Source of the DNA: Atribacterota bacterium
GTDB taxonomy: Bacteria; Atribacterota; Phoenicimicrobiia; Phoenicimicrobiales; Phoenicimicrobiaceae
DNA length: 18,632 bases
Assembly: GCA_030666935.1 (NCBI GenBank)
Contig: DAOUWX010000014.1
Location: 1 to 18,632, forward strand
Direction: 5' to 3'
The notes below the pieces were generated by a model that saw only the letters and a program-made list of their open reading frames with translations, did no database searches and was not told the DNA's origin. The first letter of the stretch is position 1. Each line of letters begins with the position of its first letter. This document shows, one piece after another, positions 14,883-18,632 of this stretch. A program made the translations under genes and the position numbers.

Positions 14883-16061
14883 ATGAAACATGATAAAGAA
14901 GAAAAGAAATATAAAAGGAAAATCTATCTGGATACTAATCTGCAGATTATATTTGGGATAACTCTTGCCTATATTATGGGAGTTGCCAGTATTACTCCTG
15001 CCTTTCCCAAAATAGTTAAGGAGTTAAATATATCAGTCAAGGATGTCGGGCTTTTAATTGCTGTTTTTTCTTTTCCCGGCATTCTGTTAACCCCCTTTTT
15101 GGGAGTTGTTGCCGACCGATGGGGCAGGAAAAGGATAATTATTCCCTCTCTGATGCTATTTGGCATCGCCGGAGGACTATGTTTTTTTGTACGTGATTTT
15201 AAACTATTACTGATATTGCGTTTATTTCAGGGGGCAGGAGCAGCTTCCCTGGGCTCTTTAACTGTTACCATTATTGGAGATCTTTATTCCGGAAAAGAGC
15301 TTGTAGCCGCAATGGGCTATAATTCCAGTGTTCGCAATATAGGGTCTGCAAGTTATCCGGCTATCGGCGGAGCTCTGGCGATGATGGGCTGGAATTATCC
15401 TTTTATCTTACCTGTAATAGCTGTCCCCATAGGATTTTTGGTATTATTCAATTTAAAAACTCCGGAACCTGAAAATGAAGTGCATATTAGAGAACATCTG
15501 AATATCGTCTGGAAAAAATTAGGAAATCGCCAGGTGATCGGACTATTAGTTATTAGTATTATTATCTTTGTCATGCTTTTTGGTTCATATATGACCTGTT
15601 TTCCACTTTTACTGGGAAATTCATTTGGCTTATCTTCTCTTATTATCGGCTTGATTATGGCTGGTGTATCTCTTATCGCTGCCTTTACCTCTTCTCAACT
15701 GGGTAAAATTATCAAGCTCTTTTCAAAAAAAACTATTCTGAAAATATCTTTTATTCTCTATGCTCTGGCTTTATCGATTATTCCTCTTGTATCTCAACCC
15801 TGGCTATTTTTTATCCCTATGATTATCTTTGGAATTGCCCATGGCATGAATATTCCTGTTATTCAATCTCTCTTCGCAGAGGCAGCCCCCCTGAAATACC
15901 GGGCAACCTTTATGTCGGTAAGCGGAATGACTTTTCGAGTAGGTCAGACCCTGGGGCCACTTTTAATGGGAATAGTTATAAGTATCTGGGGAATAGGTGG
16001 AGCTTTTTATGCTGGTGCAGGATTATCAATAGTTATGTTTATAATAATATTTAGGTTATAA
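14883..16061 (+). CDS. Major facilitator superfamily transporter
   Basis: A 392-residue protein with about 12 hydrophobic segments in two halves joined by a polar middle (residues about 195-215). The MFS loop motif GVVADRWGRKR (74-84) lies between helices 2 and 3, and a helix-4 stretch LRLFQGAGAASLGSLTVT follows. The pattern is that of drug/sugar-efflux type H+ antiporters (DHA family), but the substrate cannot be read. A charged N-terminal tail (KHDKEEKKYKRK) precedes helix 1. The ribosome site is weak (AGGAATATT). The gene lies between the propeller gene and the ferredoxin/AOR pair on one strand, so co-transcription is possible but unproven. Confidence 0.87.
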   Translation: MKHDKEEKKYKRKIYLDTNLQIIFGITLAYIMGVASITPAFPKIVKELNISVKDVGLLIAVFSFPGILLTPFLGVVADRWGRKRIIIPSLMLFGIAGGLCFFVRDFKLLLILRLFQGAGAASLGSLTVTIIGDLYSGKELVAAMGYNSSVRNIGSASYPAIGGALAMMGWNYPFILPVIAVPIGFLVLFNLKTPEPENEVHIREHLNIVWKKLGNRQVIGLLVISIIIFVMLFGSYMTCFPLLLGNSFGLSSLIIGLIMAGVSLIAAFTSSQLGKIIKLFSKKTILKISFILYALALSIIPLVSQPWLFFIPMIIFGIAHGMNIPVIQSLFAEAAPLKYRATFMSVSGMTFRVGQTLGPLLMGIVISIWGIGGAFYAGAGLSIVMFIIIFRL

Positions 16062-16103
16062 TACAAAATAGAACTATCTTCATTTTCGAACAAGGAGGAA
16101 GCT

Positions 16104-16514
16104 ATGAGGTTAACCGTAAAAGATGTAGATAAATGTATCGGATGTCAGAGTTGTATGTTCGCCTGTGCCCGGCGAAAGGGTGAGGCAGGTTTGGCCAGAT
16201 CCAGTATAGGGATAAGGTCTGCCGGGGGGATGGAACGAGGATTTATCGTAATTGTCTGCCGGGCTTGTTCCGACCCACCCTGTGCCAAAGTATGTCCTAC
16301 CGGTGCTTTGGTACCTAAAGAAGGCGGAGGTGTAAAGCTGGATATTACCAAATGTATAGGATGCGGATACTGTAAAGATGCCTGCATTATAGGAGCCATA
16401 TTTTGGGATGATGAAATTAATAAACCGGTGATCTGTACCTATTGCGGTTATTGTGCGAAATTCTGTCCCCATGAGGTGCTGGAATTAGAAAAGGGGGATG
16501 ACCGAAATGTTTAA
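16104..16514 (+). CDS. Four-cluster 4Fe-4S ferredoxin-type subunit (AOR partner)
   Basis: A 136-residue electron-transfer protein with exactly 16 cysteines in four motifs: C11-C14-C17-C21, C52-C55-C60-C64, C84-C87-C90-C94 and C111-C114-C117-C121. The arrangement, with a CxxCxxxxCxxxCP second motif, is that of DmsB/HycB/AorA-type subunits, which wire a catalytic subunit to other carriers through four [4Fe-4S] clusters. There is no Tat or Sec signal, so it is cytoplasmic. Its stop overlaps the start of the aldehyde oxidoreductase gene, so the two are translationally coupled and very likely form one complex. CAAGGAGGAAG precedes the ATG. Confidence 0.9.
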   Translation: MRLTVKDVDKCIGCQSCMFACARRKGEAGLARSSIGIRSAGGMERGFIVIVCRACSDPPCAKVCPTGALVPKEGGGVKLDITKCIGCGYCKDACIIGAIFWDDEINKPVICTYCGYCAKFCPHEVLELEKGDDRNV

Positions 16515-18264
16515 AGATGATGTTCTGGCCAATGTTCTTTATATAGATCTTTCTCAGAAAAAATATTGGGTAGAAAGAAGAGAAGACCTTTTCGAAAAAT
16601 ATTTAGGGGGAGCGGGAGTGGCTATCCAGCTGCTTAAGGAAGAATGTCCCGCCGGTAGTGACCCTTTAGGCCCGGAAAATCCTATTATATTTGCGGTAGG
16701 ACCCTTGACCGGTCTGTTCCCTCTGGCCTCAAAGACTGTAGCTATGTTTAAATCCCCTCACACCGGAAATCTGGGAGAGAGCCACTGTGGTGGGCGGAGT
16801 GCGGTAGCTCTTCGTTTAGCCGGATACGGAGCAATGGTAATAAAAGGAGCAAGTTCTACTCCCTTATATTTAGCCATTCATGGTGACCGAATCTTTTTCA
16901 GGGATGCTTCCGCCTTATGGGGGATGACTAACAGTTTTACGGTAGGGAGAATTATCCGACAAAACGAACCAGCTAGCGGGTTAAGGACCATAATGCGGAT
17001 AGGCGGAGCAGGGGAAAAGTTAATTCCTTATGCCTGTGTTACTACCGAAACTTACCGGCATTTTGGCAGATTGGGCTTGGGAGCGGTATTTGGCAGTAAA
17101 AAATTAAAGGCAGTAGTAATATCCGGTAAACATTCTCTTCCTACCAGGGATAAAAATCAATATCGGAAGATATATGACCAAATCTATAAAGAGGCTGTTT
17201 CCTCGCCGGTGATGAAGAAATACCATGACCTCGGAACTGCCGAGAATATCCTTCCCTTAAATGAATTAGGTGGACTTCCTACCCGCAATCTTAAGGAAGC
17301 GAAGTTTGAAGGAGCCTTGAATATATCCGGAGAGAAGCTGGCTGAGGGATATTTGGGCCGACGTTTGGCCTGTTCTCACTGTCCGGTAGGCTGTATTCAC
17401 ATTGCTGCGCTCAGAGAACCTTATGAGGATGAATCATATTTCTATAAAACATCCATGATTTCCTATGATTATGAACCCCTTTATGCCCTGGGGTCAATGC
17501 TGGGTATATCCGATACTGAAGGTCTTTTAAAACTGATTGATCAGATAGAAAGAATAGGCCTGGATTCTATGAGTACCGGGGTAATTTTGGCCTGGGCTAC
17601 AGAGGCTCAGGAGAGAGGGATTATTTCTGAAAAAGAAACTCAAGATATTAAATTTAGCTGGGGAGACTATTCCTCTTATATCAAAGCAGTACAATTTATT
17701 TTTAAACAACCGAACCAGTTCTATAAAGCCCTGGCCCGGGGAGTAGAATATACTTCCCAACAATACGGAGGAGAAGACTTCGCCCTTGCTTTTGGTGGGA
17801 ATGAAATGGCCGGATATCATACCGGTCCGGCTGCCCATATCGGCCTTTTGATTGGGGCAAGGCACAGTCATCTGGATAATGGCGGATACAGTATAGATCA
17901 GAAGATTTTGACCAAAGAGAAAGTTAGTCCCGAAAAATTGGCTAAGGAATTGTTAACCGAAGAACGCTGGCGTCAGATACTCTCCAGTCTGGTAGTTTGT
18001 TTTTTTGCCCGGGGTATATATACCCCGGAGATTTGTTCTGTGACTCTCTCTTCGGCAGGTTTTGATATTGCCAAAGAAGATCTTCTGGGCATAGGAGAAA
18101 AGATTCACCGAGAAAAATACAGATTTAAAATTCAAGAAGGATTTTCACTGGATAATTATCGTTTACCTGAACGAATTTTTGAAACTCCTTCTTTAGTGGG
18201 TAAAATAAATAAGGTCTTTATGGACAAAGTGGTGAAGTGTGTTAATAATGAAATTTTTAAGTGA
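16498..18264 (+). CDS. aor: Aldehyde ferredoxin oxidoreductase, tungsten/molybdenum bis-pterin enzyme
   Basis: Oxidises an aldehyde to its carboxylic acid (or the reverse) at a W- or Mo-bis-pyranopterin centre and passes electrons to iron-sulfur proteins. The [4Fe-4S] ligands ACSHCPVGC (C292, C295, C299) and a late cysteine C501 (SLVVCFF) match the known AOR layout. The N-terminal domain shows VGPLTG, FKSPHTGNLGESHCGG and the AGYGAMVIKGAS segment. Length (588) is near the usual 600. ATG at 16498 is one option; ATG at 16507, nine bases after GGGGG, has the better ribosome site and would give 585 residues. Overlap with the four-cluster ferredoxin gene supports an AorAB-like two-subunit enzyme. 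Whether W or Mo is used, and the substrate, cannot be told. Confidence 0.94.
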   Translation: MTEMFKDDVLANVLYIDLSQKKYWVERREDLFEKYLGGAGVAIQLLKEECPAGSDPLGPENPIIFAVGPLTGLFPLASKTVAMFKSPHTGNLGESHCGGRSAVALRLAGYGAMVIKGASSTPLYLAIHGDRIFFRDASALWGMTNSFTVGRIIRQNEPASGLRTIMRIGGAGEKLIPYACVTTETYRHFGRLGLGAVFGSKKLKAVVISGKHSLPTRDKNQYRKIYDQIYKEAVSSPVMKKYHDLGTAENILPLNELGGLPTRNLKEAKFEGALNISGEKLAEGYLGRRLACSHCPVGCIHIAALREPYEDESYFYKTSMISYDYEPLYALGSMLGISDTEGLLKLIDQIERIGLDSMSTGVILAWATEAQERGIISEKETQDIKFSWGDYSSYIKAVQFIFKQPNQFYKALARGVEYTSQQYGGEDFALAFGGNEMAGYHTGPAAHIGLLIGARHSHLDNGGYSIDQKILTKEKVSPEKLAKELLTEERWRQILSSLVVCFFARGIYTPEICSVTLSSAGFDIAKEDLLGIGEKIHREKYRFKIQEGFSLDNYRLPERIFETPSLVGKINKVFMDKVVKCVNNEIFK

Positions 18265-18632
18265 GATAGAATAATATCCCTAAAAAATGAGAGATACTTC
18301 CACCCAGGACAAATATATGCCAGATGGGGTGGTGATAAGGTAATTTTTTCCATAAATAAAATACTATTCCCAAAAGATAACAAGCTCCTCCGATAAAAAG
18401 CCAGATAATCATCCCCCGGGGGACCATCTCTATCATGGGTTTGAAGGCAATGACAACAATCAATCCCATAGCAACGTAAGATAAGACCAATAAGGCTTTA
18501 AGTTTGTCAAGAAGAAGTATGGTTACAGTGATACCTCCTATAGCTATACCCCAGATGATGCCGAAAAGAGCCCACCCCCAGGGACCCCGCATAAAGGTAA
18601 GAGTAATAGGGGTGTAGCTTCCTGCAATAAGA
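18257..18632 (-). CDS. Hemolysin III / YqfA-family membrane protein, 3' part only
   Basis: The 5' end lies beyond the window edge, and the reading frame is open to 18632. The visible part reads LIAGSYTPITLTFMRGPWGW, a hallmark of the HlyIII (PAQR-like) family. It is followed by several membrane helices and the C-terminal HHPIWHIFVLGGSISHFLGILFYL with the conserved zinc-site histidines (HxxxH context). An internal ATG at 18592 is not the real start. Family function is unclear; homologues relate to membrane homeostasis and PAQR receptors. The stop codon overlaps the convergent AOR gene by 8 bases. Confidence 0.9.
   Translation of the reverse strand, partial: LIAGSYTPITLTFMRGPWGWALFGIIWGIAIGGITVTILLLDKLKALLVLSYVAMGLIVVIAFKPMIEMVPRGMIIWLFIGGACYLLGIVFYLWKKLPYHHPIWHIFVLGGSISHFLGILFYLT

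Noticed and set aside
16110..16472. Minus-strand reading frame of 120 codons in the ferredoxin gene
   Set aside because: The sense strand encodes 16 well-placed cysteines, so the antisense frame is a by-product.

Overview
The window is AT-rich, gene-dense bacterial DNA broken by several intergenic stretches of short, repetitive 'word' sequences. The gene content (Trk/Ktr potassium uptake under a c-di-AMP riboswitch, SpoVS, an Asp23-family protein, HU, a tungsten/molybdenum aldehyde:ferredoxin oxidoreductase with a four-cluster ferredoxin, a DUF4384-PEGA surface protein) points to a strictly anaerobic, low-GC bacterium. An Atribacterota-like or deep Firmicutes/Thermotogae-like lineage would fit. 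This placement is inference; no rRNA or other phylogenetic marker is present.

Region 1 (1-5030, minus strand) is a potassium-uptake operon read right to left. A clear sigma-A promoter (5001-5029) is followed by a ydaO/yuaA c-di-AMP riboswitch (about 4838-4970) and an intrinsic terminator (4767-4800). Then come trkA, trkH and, after a repeat-filled gap of about 300 bp, a second translocator of the KtrB type. The layout predicts that high c-di-AMP stops transcription before trkA and so shuts down K+ uptake.

Region 2 (5031-8188, plus strand) starts with repeats, then an FmdB-type zinc-ribbon protein with its own promoter and terminator. It continues with a small secreted protein of unknown function, a degraded secreted-protein gene with a one-base frameshift in an A7 run, and a B12-binding-type radical SAM protein.

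Region 3 (8189-10283) holds spoVS and an Asp23/Gls24 protein on the plus strand. A large hairpin separates them from the convergent HU gene, which is followed by 650 bp of non-coding sequence with palindromes near HU and word repeats before the next gene.

Region 4 (10284-16061, plus strand) has a secreted DUF4384 protein with four PEGA repeats that ends in a strong terminator. It also has a free-standing dihydrolipoyl dehydrogenase, a secreted protein of seven repeats with a strict 52-residue period (a probable seven-bladed beta-propeller), and an MFS transporter.

Region 5 (16104-18632) is a translationally coupled ferredoxin/AOR pair, a likely two-subunit aldehyde oxidoreductase. It meets head-on the 3' end of a hemolysin III-family membrane protein that runs off the window edge.

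The most informative elements are the riboswitch-controlled Trk operon, the family of dispersed intergenic words, the exact 52-residue propeller, and the AOR pair. I see no clearly new defence, CRISPR or mobile system.
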